Notes: a model not told the origin generated them from the sequence alone. 64,000 nucleotides of DNA from Melastoma dodecandrum (GCA_029817715.1 JARUPY010000087.1:1550001-1614000), one strand, 5' to 3'; shown: positions 1 through 10,273, counted from the stretch's first letter. A program made the numbers and translations.

Positions 1-760
1 TAAACTCTCTTGATGTTCTCTCTTTTCTGCATTTCTAGCTAGACCAAAAACTGATTTCTGTGGTCTTCTAGATTGTAATAAGTGCCACCTCGTGGACACA
101 TTTCCTTTTAGCAGTATGGTATTGAACTTTCTGTCACACCTTCTGCACCACATTCTGCATGATGGTCTTTGAACTCTCTGTTCTACCCTCTGCAAGAATT
201 AAAACTACCCTCTGCACGTTGGTCATGAACATTATGTCATACCTTCTGCAAGAAGCTTACTCTTCTTTTTCAACCTACATTCATCTTCTTTTTGATGTGA
301 CAAAAAGGGGGAGAAAATTGTGTTGAGGTGGAGTACCTAGCTCTGTATTGGTTATAGAAAAATCCTTGATTTTCTATAACTTGATGGGTCGTAGAAGGCT
401 ATACCGTCTACGGTATAGAAGCCTATGAGACTGATACAGCTCATAATCGCAACCTTCTACAGGGAATGCGATTCGTGATTTTTTTTAAAAGTCACTATTG
501 CTGGGAGTGCAGAAATGAAATATCATCATTTTTGTCGGGCTATATACAGAAGCTCCACGCTCTGTATTAATCACAGAAGCCTTTGTGCTCTGTACAACCT
601 TCTTCATAACAGGAGCTTCTATGCTCTGTTATACAGAACCTTATGGTACTGTAAAAACGCAAGACTCATACTCTCATCTATTTAGGGGGAGTTAGGGGAG
701 TTCTTGCAAACATATTTCCCTCAACGATGAATGTTTTGTCATCATCAAAAAGGGGGAGAT
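1..760 (+). mobile_element. 3' internal end of a Sirevirus-like Ty1-copia element
   Basis: The stretch ends in a polypurine tract (747-760) directly before an LTR start, and a second, similar purine tract lies at 302-314. Repeated purine tracts before the 3' LTR are known from Sireviruses. No intact reading frame is visible. The sequence is rich in short motifs of the type 'acagaagcttct' that also occur in the adjoining LTR. The rest of the element lies to the left of the window. Confidence 0.75.
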
Positions 761-1449
761 TGTTGGAAAAGGTTTTGATGATGAACCAGACCTCTGTGCC
801 ACAGAAGGTCGAACATTCTTGGCTTTGATGATGAGCCTGACCCTCTGTACTACAGAAGGTTGAACATTCTATTCTACAGAAGCTTCTCTTGTTAAGGACT
901 TCTTGTAAGAATTATTTTTGTAATTAAATGATTAGTTATCAATTATTTAATTACGAAATACACATTCTCTGATTATGATAATTATTTGATCAGATTACCC
1001 TGATTTGATTTTCAAATAATCATATTGGAGACAATATTTCTTGTAGAAGGAAATGTATCTTCTATATATGGAAATGTTCTATTATTTGATCTACAGGCTT
1101 CTGTAAGCTTACTTGATCAACATACGAACATTATTTGATTGCAAATCACCACCACCTGTCCAGATACACTCTCACGTGTGTTTTTATCAGGATGGAATTG
1201 ACTTCAAGTCATTTGGAAACAAATCAACGATTGTTTCCACCTGTAGAAGGTTATCGAGCAGAACCTTCTGCGATACCTTCTGTGGTGCACTATTCATGGA
1301 AAATATATCATGATCTTATTCTGATTTATTTTCTGTATGCTTGCACGTGTATATCATTCTGTTTATTATGTAAACTAACTTTTAATTTCTTATTTTGCAG
1401 ATTACGCATTTATATTTTCCTTCTTGCATTTTCTTCTTAGAATTTTGTG

Positions 1450-1457
1450 TATAAATA
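1450..1457 (+). promoter_or_regulatory. TATA box of the S1 LTR
   Basis: TATAAATA is followed by a C-rich stretch. The inverted LTR copy carries the same motif at 4627-4634. By analogy with copia LTRs it would start the element's transcript about 30 bp downstream, toward the right. Confidence 0.6.
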
Positions 1458-1807
1458 GCCACGCCCTCTCCCATTATAAAATTTAGACAATTCTTTTCTC
1501 CCATTCTGTCCAGAGAGAGCGTGTGCTTGAGCTTGCTTTAGTTCTTTCATTCGTTCGAGTTAGTCACACGAGGAGCACTAGCGACGGACGGCTGCATCGT
1601 TGGTGAAGCCTTCTGGGAGAGTGACTCGGGGGCTCGAGGGACTCGGTTGGAAGCTGCAGGATACGTTGTTGGAAGCGTTGTGTACGTGGGCAACGTGCAG
1701 CGGGCCGGAGAGAAGGGCAGAACCCCGGGAGCACAGAAGGTGAGGGACTAACCAGCTTCTGTTGTGTAGAGCTCTGTGTGCAGGAACCTAGGACGGAGGC
1801 TGCCGTC

Positions 1808-1895
1808 TGCTTGCGTGGGGTTTGCCACGTGCTTGCGCAGGGTCTGCTGCGTGCTTGCGTAGGGTATGCTACGTGCTTGTGTGGGGTACGCCACA
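1808..1895 (+). repeat. 22-bp tandem repeat inside the S1 LTR
   Basis: Four consecutive 22-bp units start at 1808, 1830, 1852 and 1874, each with the pattern TGCTTGCGTxGGGTxTGCxACG. Two further units follow at 1976-1997 and 1998-2019. They lie downstream of the TATA box, in the transcribed part of the LTR. The inverted LTR has the equivalent block near 4035-4275. Confidence 0.85.
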
Positions 1896-2230
1896 TAGTC
1901 GCTATCTCGAGGAGATCGTGCAGGTCGTGTGGAGCCGCCGGAGGGAAAATCCATCCTTGAACAGGGGTTGCTGTTCGCTTGCGTAGGGTCCGCTACGTGC
2001 TCGCGTGGGGTACGCCACGAAGTCGTTTTCCTTAAGAGGATTGCGCATTTGCTACCTTGTTAGTCACGTTAACGCGTGCAACCTTCTGTTGTACAGAATC
2101 TTCGGATCTGTATAACCTCCTGTAGAACAGAACCTTCAGGTCTGAATCTACTCTAGTGCAGAACCTTACGGTCTGTACATAACTCAAGTCATTTCTAATA
2201 CGAACCATTTTGGTTTGTTAAAGATTGACA

Positions 2231-2600
2231 CCTTCTTCGACACAGAACCCTCTGGTCTGTGTTGTGCCTAAGCTTCTTCGACACAGAACCCTCTGTGTTG
2301 TGCCTAAGCTTCTTCGACACAGAACCCTCTGTGTTGTGCCTACCTTCTTCGACACAGAACCCTCTGTGTTGTGCCTACCTTCTTCGACACAGAACCCTCT
2401 GGTCTGTATTGTGCCTAAGTCTCTTCGACACAGAACCCTCTGGTCTGTGTTGTGCCTTACCCTCTACGATACAGAACCTTCTGGTCTGTATTGAGCCTAA
2501 GTTACTATAGTACAGAACCTTCGGGTTTGTGCTACATAACGAGCCTCTACGGCACAGAACCTTCTAGTCTGTATTCTGCCACTCAAGCCTCTATTGTACA
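2231..2600 (+). repeat. 36-42-bp minisatellite inside the S1 LTR
   Basis: About nine head-to-tail units are present, with core ACAGAACCCTCTGGTCTGT followed by TTGTGCCTAAG or a variant. The first six are nearly identical and the right-hand units have diverged. Some units lack a 6-bp piece, giving 36 rather than 42 bp. The core is a near-palindrome (ACAGAACC against GGTCTGT). Short open frames across it only translate the repeat and are not genes. Confidence 0.9.
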
Positions 2601-2896
2601 GAACCCTACGGGTTTGCTTTTGGTTGCTATCACTTGTGTAATTTGTACTGAGATACATTTGAGTGGAAACCATCCAAATATCTGGGTGAAGAGTGGACGT
2701 AAGCAATTTGCTGAACCACTATAAAAATCATTGTGTCCATCAAACAAATTTGCGTACACAATCAAACGTTCTGTCTTACAGAAACTTACAGGCTCTGTTT
2801 AACAGAAGCTTTTCATTCCGTTGCGGGGTAAAACGAAAAAGGGTTAAAATCCAATTTTGGAGATTAACACTAATTCACCCCCCTCTTAGTGTAACA

Positions 2897-3148
2897 AATT
2901 CCCAAGTGAAAATGGGAGCATATAACCATGGACTTTGTGACTGGATTACTGCGGGCTACCCGAGGAAATGATGTAGTGTAGGTGATTATGGATAGATTAA
3001 TACGGTTGGCTCACTTTTTGGCTATTAAAGTCACACATTCAGTGGAACGATTGGTGGAGAATATGTAAGGGAGGTAGTACGGTTTCACGGAGTTATTTTG
3101 TTGATTACTTCGGATCAAGATGCTCGGTTTACCTCGAAGTAATGGGAG
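2897..3148 (+). pseudogene. Ty3-gypsy integrase fragment
   Basis: In one frame the sequence reads KWEHITMDFVTGL, then RGNDVV, a TAG where the family has Trp, then VIMDRL. This is the start of the gypsy integrase catalytic core. Further on, SDQDARFTS matches the second-Asp region (SDRDARFTS). Stops and a frameshift make it non-functional. The left edge is the point where the Sirevirus inserted, and the right edge fuses to sequence that also lies downstream of the 5S gene. The exact junction near 3143-3152 is uncertain. Confidence 0.75.
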
Positions 3149-3274
3149 CGTGTCAGATTTGTTCTTTTGGTTTTGTTCAACTTTAGGACCGTAAGTTTTG
3201 ACCTCCTTCTACTCGTTGCTCACATTTCGATTCATAACCGGCGAGATGGAGAACCTGACATAATTTGGACGAAC
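3149..3274 (+). repeat. 5S-associated spacer, upstream copy
   Basis: About 105 bp here (roughly 3155-3258) match the sequence directly downstream of the 5S gene (roughly 5473-5575), beginning GATTTGTTCTTTTGG in both. This suggests a 5S intergenic spacer from a tandem array, although no 5S gene precedes this copy. The spacer continues across the inserted solo LTR to 5291-5332, which leads into the 5S gene. Confidence 0.6.
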
Positions 3275-3589
3275 GGTAGTGTTACACTAAGAGGGGGGGT
3301 GAATTAGTGTTAATCTCCAAATTCGGATTTTAACGCTTTTTCGTTTTACCCCGCAACTGAAGGAAGTTTCTGTAACACAGAACCTTAGATAGGTTTCTGT
3401 ACAACAGAACGTTTGATTGTGTTCGCAAAATGTTTGATTGGACACAAAGCTTTTTATAGTGGTTCGGCAAATTGCCTACTCCACTCTTCACCCAGAAACT
3501 TGGATGATTTCCACTTAAATGTATCTCAATACAGATTACACAATTGATAGCAAACAGAGCTAATCAGAAAGTTCTGCACTGTAGAAGTA

Positions 3590-3990
3590 TGAGTGGTAGA
3601 GCACAGACCAGAAGGTTCTGTACAGTAGAACTTGTTACACGACAAAGACCAGAAGGTTCTGTACTGTAAAACTCTAAGTGGAAGAGCACAGACCAGAAGG
3701 TTATGTACCGTAGAACTCTGAGTGGAAGAGCACAGACCAGAAGGTTCTGTACCATAGAACTCTGAGTGGAAGAGCACAGACCAGAAAGTTCTGTACCGTA
3801 GAACTCTGAGTGGAAAAGCACAGACCAGAAGGTTCTGTACCAAGAGTGTGTCAATCTTTAACAAACCAAAATGGTCCGTATAGAAATGACTTGAGGTAAG
3901 CACAGACCGTAAGGTTCTGCACTGAAGTAGATCCACAGACCCGAAGGTTCTACACTACAGTAGGTTGTACAGACCCGAAGGTTCTGCACT
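3590..3990 (-). repeat. Minisatellite in the solo LTR
   Basis: These are about eight units of roughly 42-60 bp with the core ACAGACCAGAAGGTTCTGT, often followed by GAACTCTGAGTGGAAGAG. This is the counterpart of the array at 2231-2600 on the other strand. Unit sequence and number differ between the two LTR copies, so the array has evolved separately in each. Confidence 0.85.
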
Positions 3991-4626
3991 ACAGTAACTC
4001 GGTGCACACGTTAGTGTGACTAACAAAGTAACCAATGCGCAATCCCCTCAAGGACAACGACTTCGTGGCGTACCCCACGCGAGCACTTAGCGAACCCTAC
4101 GCAGGCAGACAGCGACCTCTGTGCAAGGATGGATTTTCTCTCCAGCTGCTCCACACGACCTGCACGATCTCCTCGAGATAGCGACTATGTGGCGTACCCC
4201 ACACAAGCACGTAGCATACCCTACGCAAGCACGCATCAGACCCTGCGCAAGCACGCGGCAAACCCCACGCAAGCAGACGGCAGCCTCCGTCCTAGGTTCC
4301 TGCACACAGAGCTCTACACAACAGAAGCTGGTCAGTCCCTCACCTTCTGTGCCCACGAGGTTCAGCCCTTCTCTCCGGCCCACTGCACGTTGCCCACGTC
4401 GACACGCTTCTAACAACGTCTCCTGGAGCTTCCAACCGAGTCCCTCGAGCCCCCGAGTCACTCTCCCAGAAGGCTTCACCAACGATGCAGCCGTCCGTCG
4501 CTAGTGCTCCTTGTGTGACTAACTCAAACGAACAGAAAGAGTTAAAGAACTAAAGAAACTACAGCTCACGCTCTCTCTGGACAGAATGGGATGGATGTTA
4601 TATTGTATAATGGGAGAGGGCGTGGC

Positions 4627-4634
4627 TATTTATA
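4627..4634 (-). promoter_or_regulatory. TATA box of the solo LTR
   Basis: TATAAATA on the minus strand sits in the same context as the motif at 1450-1457. If active, transcription would run leftward, toward the spacer and the oppositely oriented LTR. Confidence 0.55.
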
Positions 4635-5332
4635 CACAAAATTCTAAGAAGAAAATGCAAAAGGAAAAAGATAAAAATGTAATCTGCAAAATAAGAAATT
4701 AAAGGTTAGTTGACAAAATAATTAATCTACAATAATATCACACACGTGCAAGTATTCAGATAGAAAATAAATCAAAATAAGATTATGATATATTTTTCAT
4801 AAATAGTGAACCACAGAAGGTGTCGCAGAAGGTTCTGCTCGATAACCTTATACAGATGGAAACAATCGTTGATTTGCGTCCAAATAAGTTAAGATCAGTT
4901 CCATCCTGATAAAGACACACGTAAGAATGTATCTGGACAGGTGGTAGATGATTTGTATCTAAATAACGTTCGTATATTGGTCAAGTAAGCTTACAGAAGC
5001 CTGTAGACCAAACAATAGAACCTTTCCATATATACAAGATGCATTTCCTTCTATGAAAGATAATATCTCCAATATGATTACTTGGAAACCAAATCGTGAT
5101 AATTTGATCAGATAAATATCTTAATCAAATTATGCATATTTCGTAATTAAATAATTTATAACTAATCATTTAATTACAAAAATAATTCTTACAAGAAGTC
5201 CTTAATAAGAGAAGCTTCTGTAGAATAGAATGTTTGACCTTCTGTAGTACAGAGGGTCCGGTTCATCATCAAAACCGTCCCAACAGGTAGAATAAACGCA
5301 AAAAGTTAAACATTTGACGAGAAAGTAACAGC

Positions 5333-5452
5333 GGGTGCGACCACACCCGCACTAAAGCACCAGTTCCCATCAGAACTGCGAAGCTAAGCGTGCTTGGGCG
5401 TGAGTAGTACTAGGATGGGTGACCTCCTGGGAAGTCCTCGTGTTGCACTCCT
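5333..5452 (+). rRNA. 5S ribosomal RNA gene, somewhat diverged
   Basis: The 120 bp begin GGGTGCGACCACACC and keep the internal pol III control region: AAGCTAAGCGTGCTTGGGC (A-box side) and GGATGGGTGACCTCCTGGGA (C-box side). It ends GTTGCACTCCT with a T5 run directly after. Compared with the usual plant 5S there are several substitutions in the first half (for example CCACACCCGC and CACCAGTTCCC) and one in the loop GGGCGTGAG. The base at -1 is C, as in functional plant 5S genes. It is a single copy here, with spacer-like sequence on both sides. It could be a live dispersed gene or a dead copy. Confidence 0.88.
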
Positions 5453-5456
5453 TTTT
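5452..5456 (+). terminator. Pol III T-run after the 5S gene
   Basis: Five consecutive T residues at the 3' end of the 5S gene are a sufficient RNA polymerase III stop signal. Confidence 0.6.
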
Positions 5457-5578
5457 GTTTGCGTGTTTGATTTGTTCTTTTGGTTTTGTTCAACTTTAGG
5501 ACCGTAAGTTTTGGCCTCCTTCTACTCGTTGTCCACATTTCGATTCGCAACCGGCGAGAAGGAGAACTAGACGTTCGA
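5453..5578 (+). repeat. 5S-associated spacer, downstream copy
   Basis: The T-rich start and the following 105 bp match 3155-3258. The match breaks off near 5575, where an unrelated sequence begins. Only part of a second 5S repeat unit is therefore left. Confidence 0.6.
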
Positions 5579-5690
5579 TTTGGCTCTAATGTGTACCTTA
5601 GATGCTGCTTAACGCTGTTCTAATCCAAAGGCCAATTAGGTTATCTCAAATCACACCCAGACTAAAATCAATCAATAAACTCTAACCACC
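5579..5690 (+). repeat. Arm 1 of a 115-bp inverted repeat
   Basis: Its reverse complement aligns along its whole length with 8208-8322. Shared blocks include AACGCTGTT, CTCAAATC and TAAAATCAATCAA. The two arms enclose the Tat-like LTR region. They may be two copies of a small repeat or the ends of an old element; no target duplication was found. Confidence 0.6.
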
Positions 5691-7911
5691 TGTACGCGCG
5701 CCTTCCGGCCTAGTACGCGCGTGGCGGTTCGAACGACCCGAGGATCCGGGCCCGCTCCCCAAGGCCCAACCGGTTGACATTGCGACTCGAGCGTCGGACG
5801 CTGCGGAAGGGAATTGGGTGATCCCTCCCTGGGTTCCTAACTGGGCCTGTTCGGGCCCTCGCCGACTATCTCTGTTTTCCTCTTAGGCCGCGGGCGAAAA
5901 GCGGAGCATGATCCGAAGAAGGAACCTTCGGGAGAAATCGAGAGTGGCTCGTGTCGTCCGTTCCTCATCCAAAATGGCTCCACAAAAAGGTTGTTGTTTA
6001 ACCTAGGTAAATTATACGGAGTCGCCACCGACATAATTTTAAAAGCTTGGTTTAAGTCGGAAAACCAGAGTAGATTCTGAGATTCCTAATTTCTAACTCT
6101 TACATTTAAACATGCGAAAATGTGACGTTTGCTCCAAAAGTTTGTCCTTTGTTAACGGGTGTTGGACCCGATCCGGACATGACTCCTGACTCATGTTAAT
6201 GTTTTACGGGCGTTGGACACGATTCGGGCTTTTTGGGCCCGAACTCATGTGTGTTTGGCAAACAACATTCAACGATAAGCCTATGAGCCTAAGGCATGCG
6301 GCCAAGCACAAATAATTATTGAGATCAAAGGACGCGGGGATGGATGGTGACCGTGGGCCTATGCACTTGGGCCCACGGCCCGTTACATGTGAAAATAAAA
6401 AAAATCGGGAAGCTTACACCTCCCTCATGTACCTGAGGCCCGCCGGGATGGCATGTCATCGGCTAAGGCTTCAGGGCCACTTTGGTGACGTGCATCCACC
6501 ACGGGTTCCCCTCGCGTAATCTTTGAGATCACCCTCCTGAATCGATGTCAATCTTCAGATGCCGGGGAAGGGGCTCTGATCTTAGCTGAGGGAATGGATC
6601 GTCCAGAGATGCCAAGTGATTCGTTTCCTTAGGATGTACCAGCCCATAGAAAGAAAAACATCAAAACAACAAGAATGCTTCCCACGGGTCTAACCGTGAG
6701 AAGCTCAAACAAGCGGCCTGGTAGAAAGAAACAACATCATATGTGTTTTGGTTCTGTAGACGATAAGGTAAGCGACCCGTTCGAATTCATAGAAGATCGT
6801 TGTTTGCTGGTGCGACGCCTACTATGCTGGTGCAATTTCAAGGCCTCGAGGGCATGGATCTGAGTTGGTGACGCTGAAGGTTGCTGGATGCAGGGGTGGA
6901 GTGTCTGTGTGGGAGTGTTTGTCTCCGTCGGGGCTCAGTTTCACGTTCCCATGTCACATGCAACGAGTTAAAAAAAAAATACGAATGGTAGTCAACCATG
7001 TTCTAAATTGAAAGACGGGCTGAATGAATATGAAAAAAAATCGAAAAAAAAATCAAAAACTCACGAGGGGTAGCCTTGCCCCGGGATGGCCCAAGGTGGA
7101 AGAAGGACGTCGTGGAGACTGTTTGGGGAGGGCTGCCTTGGAGCCGGTCCTTATCCATGCTTAGATTGTGGTTGTGACAGGATGCGGGTCAGAGAGGAGG
7201 GCGTCGGCTGGTCGGAAGGCTTTGGCTTTGGAGAGAGAGGGTCCTTGGCTCTAGTGTTTGTGTATATGTCAGGAGATTTTTGTTTCCGGTTGTATGTGGA
7301 GGAATTTATCTCCGATTCCCAGAGGAGTTGGCCTCCGATTTCTCAGAAGGGGTGGAGCGTGTCTGGAAGTGAGGGACGTCTCTGAAGGGCCGTCGTCTGA
7401 TTTTTTCTAATTATCTGATAGGGGATGAGGAGGCTTTGGCCTTTGGGGAATGAGAGGATACCAGAGATCCTCTAGATTTTTTTACGTGTGTCCATGTCTC
7501 CTCCTTTAGAAAGAATTCCTTTAGGAAGGGAATTCTTGCCCCCTAGAATCAGAGAAATCTGAAGAAATATTTTGATTGATTGAATAATTATACTGTGAAA
7601 TTATTTGTTTCCCCTCTTTTTTTATCCAAGGACGATCCTCCAGATAATGATGTGGGATGGGAATCATTCTCTTCCCTTTTATTAATTTTACTTTCCCCCT
7701 TTTTTGGGATAAGGCTAATTTGTCTTTGGGCACGTAGAGGGAAAGAAAATGGGGGAGGATAATGTTTTTTTTTAAATCAAAATTAAAATTTAAAAATGAA
7801 ATTTGTAATAAAAATAAGGATGTATTTGAATTGGGCTTAAACCATTTTCTTGTTGTTCCGTGAGCTAGAAATTATTAATTTCTAGTTCACGGAATAATTT
7901 GAGGTATTACA
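5691..7911 (-). mobile_element. Tat/Ogre-like gypsy: 5' LTR and leader, copy A1
   Basis: On the minus strand, TGGCGACTCCG (around 6017-6027) is a primer-binding site of the type used by Tat/Ogre elements. The LTR would span about 6030 to 7911, starting TGTAATACC on the minus strand. The sequence left of 6017 is untranslated leader; it includes a GC-rich block with CTAGTACGCGCGTGGCGG. The same order of blocks recurs at 29.1-30.8 kb, and part of it at 62.4 kb. No gag or pol follows, so the copy is truncated. The LTR terminus next to the primer site is only approximate. Confidence 0.6.
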
Positions 7912-9253
7912 CCATCCTTCCCACCCTATCTTCGACCCTAAGCCCCTCCTAGACCCTGACCCCAACCAAAGAAGAACATGAAGAGATTAATAAAATAAGA
8001 GAAAAAGAATGTAACCAAACTTTAAAAAAAAGGATTGGAGATGCAAACTCTATTTACCATAACAAGAGAGGTTGTAAGACTCCTACACAACATGAAACAG
8101 GTTGCATTGCACAGTTAATAGTTGGGGTTGGGGTCGAGGCTCGGGGCGAGGATGGAGGCTGGGTCATGGAGAGGCTTAGGGTCGTGGCTGGGTAGGGGAA
8201 GGGACAGTTCTGAGTTAGAGTTTGTTGATTGATTTTAGCCCGGGTGGGATTTGAGGAAAATTAATTGACATTGGATCTAAACAGCGTTAAATGGCAACTA
8301 AGGTAAATATTAGCTCCAAGTCAGACCCCATTAGGGGTTGTGTTAACGAAAAATAATTTTAAAATAACGTCTTCACGTTAGGTTACATGAAGATATTTTC
8401 AAATATTATGGCAAATCGAAAAACGTTGGGAAATTTTGGCATATATTTGATAATTTGATCAAGATTAAACGTGGCGCTGACAGTATGCCAGTAGGCCTCC
8501 ATTAACAGAGAAGGCTAACGGAGTATATAATTGAGATAACGTCTCAATGTTGGGATTTCAGACTATTTTTCAAATATTAGACTAAATAAAAAAAATATCA
8601 AAGTTCAGGATATATTTGATAATTTGACATTTTCAAAAAAAAAAAAAAACAGTTTTCGTGAAAATTTTTAGTCCAATCAAACAGCCCATGCAAATTTCTT
8701 GAGCTCAAAGGATTTGGGAGATGGTGTTTCCCTTGACGTTTCTCATCTGGATCAAATACCACAAGTGTTGATATTCATTATATTATCAATAGAATATTAA
8801 ATATTGTTCAATAAAAATGTTTTATTTTTTTCAATATTTTTACTAAAATAATATATTTACACTATTTGTATTTGCACATGATTGTGTTCATCTCAGTAAT
8901 GGATTTATGATTGTTTTGATGTTAAATGTTTCATGAAAATACAAATTAACTTTGTTGTGACAAAAAATGCTAATAACAGTTAATCTTTTTTTTTTAAAGC
9001 ATTTGTCATGATATCATTATATATTCTTGAGAAACAAAAATGGATTCCAATACTGTCACAAAAAAATTATTAAAATTATGTAGGATATTATAAACATGTT
9101 TAAAAAATAATTTTAAATTTTATTAAGTAATCATAAATGAAATATCTATAAACTTATTTTTCATAATTGAAAATTTTATTTAAGAAATGATACTCCTATC
9201 GCAATATACACTCTATTGCGACAAATCCATTTGACAAATTAGATTTGTGTAGT
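7912..9253. other. Intergenic, AT-rich, no gene seen
   Basis: No coding signal is visible. It contains the second arm of the inverted repeat (8208-8322) and two direct copies of a sequence of about 95 bp (about 8363-8459 and 8536-8630), both with TTTTCAAATATTA and ATATTTGATAATTTGA. An A-run lies near 8636-8650. Confidence 0.5.
8208..8322 (-). repeat. Arm 2 of a 115-bp inverted repeat
   Basis: This is the reverse-complement partner of 5579-5690, about 2.5 kb away and with visible divergence. It ends in CCAAGTCAGAC where arm 1 begins near TTCGATTTGG. Confidence 0.6.
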
Positions 9254-9725
9254 ATTGCATGTCATTTGCAGCGACCTCTAAAATAATTTTAATTTTTATT
9301 AATTTATGTTTAATAAAAAATTAAAACCTAATAAAGATAATCCCTCTCTTGGCCAATGTTTAGTGGACAGGGCATTATTAGAAGACGTTTGTTTGGAATT
9401 ATGAAAGTTTTTTAAAAAATATAAATATATTTATAGTATTTGAAATTTAATATTTTTTTAAACAAACTAAATATTTCTCACTTGTTGAATAAAGTGTGAA
9501 CGGGGTGGTGACTTTCGACTCCACATATAAGCAAATGGTTTCTAAATTTTAACATGACAAAAGACTTGTATGTACTTGTTACTCAAAATTATAAGGAAAA
9601 AAAAACTAGTGTCCAAAATGAACAAATTTTGATCTTACCATACTCTTTTAAACTGGAGTTTCTATTTAAAAATTGGGTTGAGGAGCAAAGTCGTTTTTTG
9701 GTTGCCCGCCCAGTGTTGGAGATTC
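9254..9725 (+). repeat. Direct repeat, left copy
   Basis: The sequence from CATGTCATTTGCAGCGAC to TGCCCGCCCAGTGTTGG recurs at 12234-12715. The left copy has an extra 90 bp or so after GGACAGGGCATTA; the right copy has about 60 bp of its own near 12605. It appears non-coding. Confidence 0.85.
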
Positions 9726-10273
9726 TGTACATTGAAAAAAAATAAAATTTGAAGAAGAAATCTCTCCAAAAATATTATTGTTACCAACAATTATGGAGAA
9801 AATCTCATATCTCTTCATTTAAGCGATCCACCACCATCACCTCAGAACAGAAGGAAAATCCATCATAGCCCCACATAGTCCTCCTATCCGCGTTGAGCAC
9901 GCCGACTACGAACCCGTGGACGGAGGGGAGGAGAAGGACGGCAACGACGAAAACAAGAAGGGTGAAGTGTCCGAACAAAGAGAGAATCCCCATGCCTCCG
10001 AGGTAACCCGCGAGGAGTCATAGACTCTGCAAGATATCGAAAGGTTAGCGTCTATGTGGATTAAAGAGAAAAAAGGTGTCTAGGGTGGAATTTTCAACTC
10101 CGGCGATTCCCACGAGCTTTTGCCATCCTTTACCGCTTTATTTACTTCTTTTTGATATGATAAAAGGGGGAGAAGAACATGTTGAGGGGGAGTACGACAG
10201 CTAAAGTGAGTGCTTACTCTCAGGGGGATTCCTAAAGAATGATTATGTTTTGTCATCATAAAAAATGGGAGAA
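9726..10273 (+). mobile_element. 3' internal end of a second Sirevirus-like element (family S2)
   Basis: A short coding-like stretch rich in Glu, Asp and Lys (about 9840-10020, plus strand) ends in a stop. Then follow two purine tracts, AAAAGGGGGAGAAG (about 10162-10175) and AAAAAATGGGAGAA (about 10260-10273). The second lies directly before an LTR start. This is the expected 3' end of a Sirevirus internal region. Confidence 0.6.

Larger units (their letters stand above)
761..2896 (+). repeat. 3' LTR of Sirevirus-like copia element (family S1)
   Basis: The LTR begins TGTTGG right after the polypurine tract and ends GTAACA, giving TG...CA termini and 2136 bp. The same sequence recurs in reverse orientation at 3280-5285, which fixes both ends. 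It contains a TATA box (1450-1457), a 22-bp tandem repeat (1808-1895) and a 36-42-bp minisatellite (2231-2600). Gypsy integrase sequence starts immediately after the right end, so the element inserted into an older gypsy copy. The matching 5' LTR is outside the window, so no target duplication can be checked. Confidence 0.9.
3275..5290 (-). mobile_element. Solo LTR of family S1 with 5-bp target duplication
   Basis: On the minus strand the LTR (3280-5285, 2006 bp) runs from TGTTGGGACGG to CTTAGTGTAACA and matches the LTR at 761-2896. Both flanks carry the 5-bp direct repeat GGTAG (3275-3279 and 5286-5290), the normal copia target duplication. No internal element sequence is attached. It is therefore a solo LTR left by recombination between the two LTRs of a full insertion. 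It sits 47 bp upstream of the 5S gene start. Confidence 0.93.

Noticed and set aside
2225..2724. Overlapping open frames of 80-90 codons in the first LTR
   Set aside because: They translate the minisatellite (repeated TEPSVLCL-like peptides) and exist because the unit length is often a multiple of three.
3526..3936. 136-codon minus-strand open frame
   Set aside because: It is the same minisatellite effect in the solo LTR.
5333..5580. Cassandra-type miniature retroelement with a 5S domain
   Set aside because: No TG...CA LTR ends or primer-binding site were found around the 5S sequence, and spacer-like sequence lies on both sides; kept only as an alternative.
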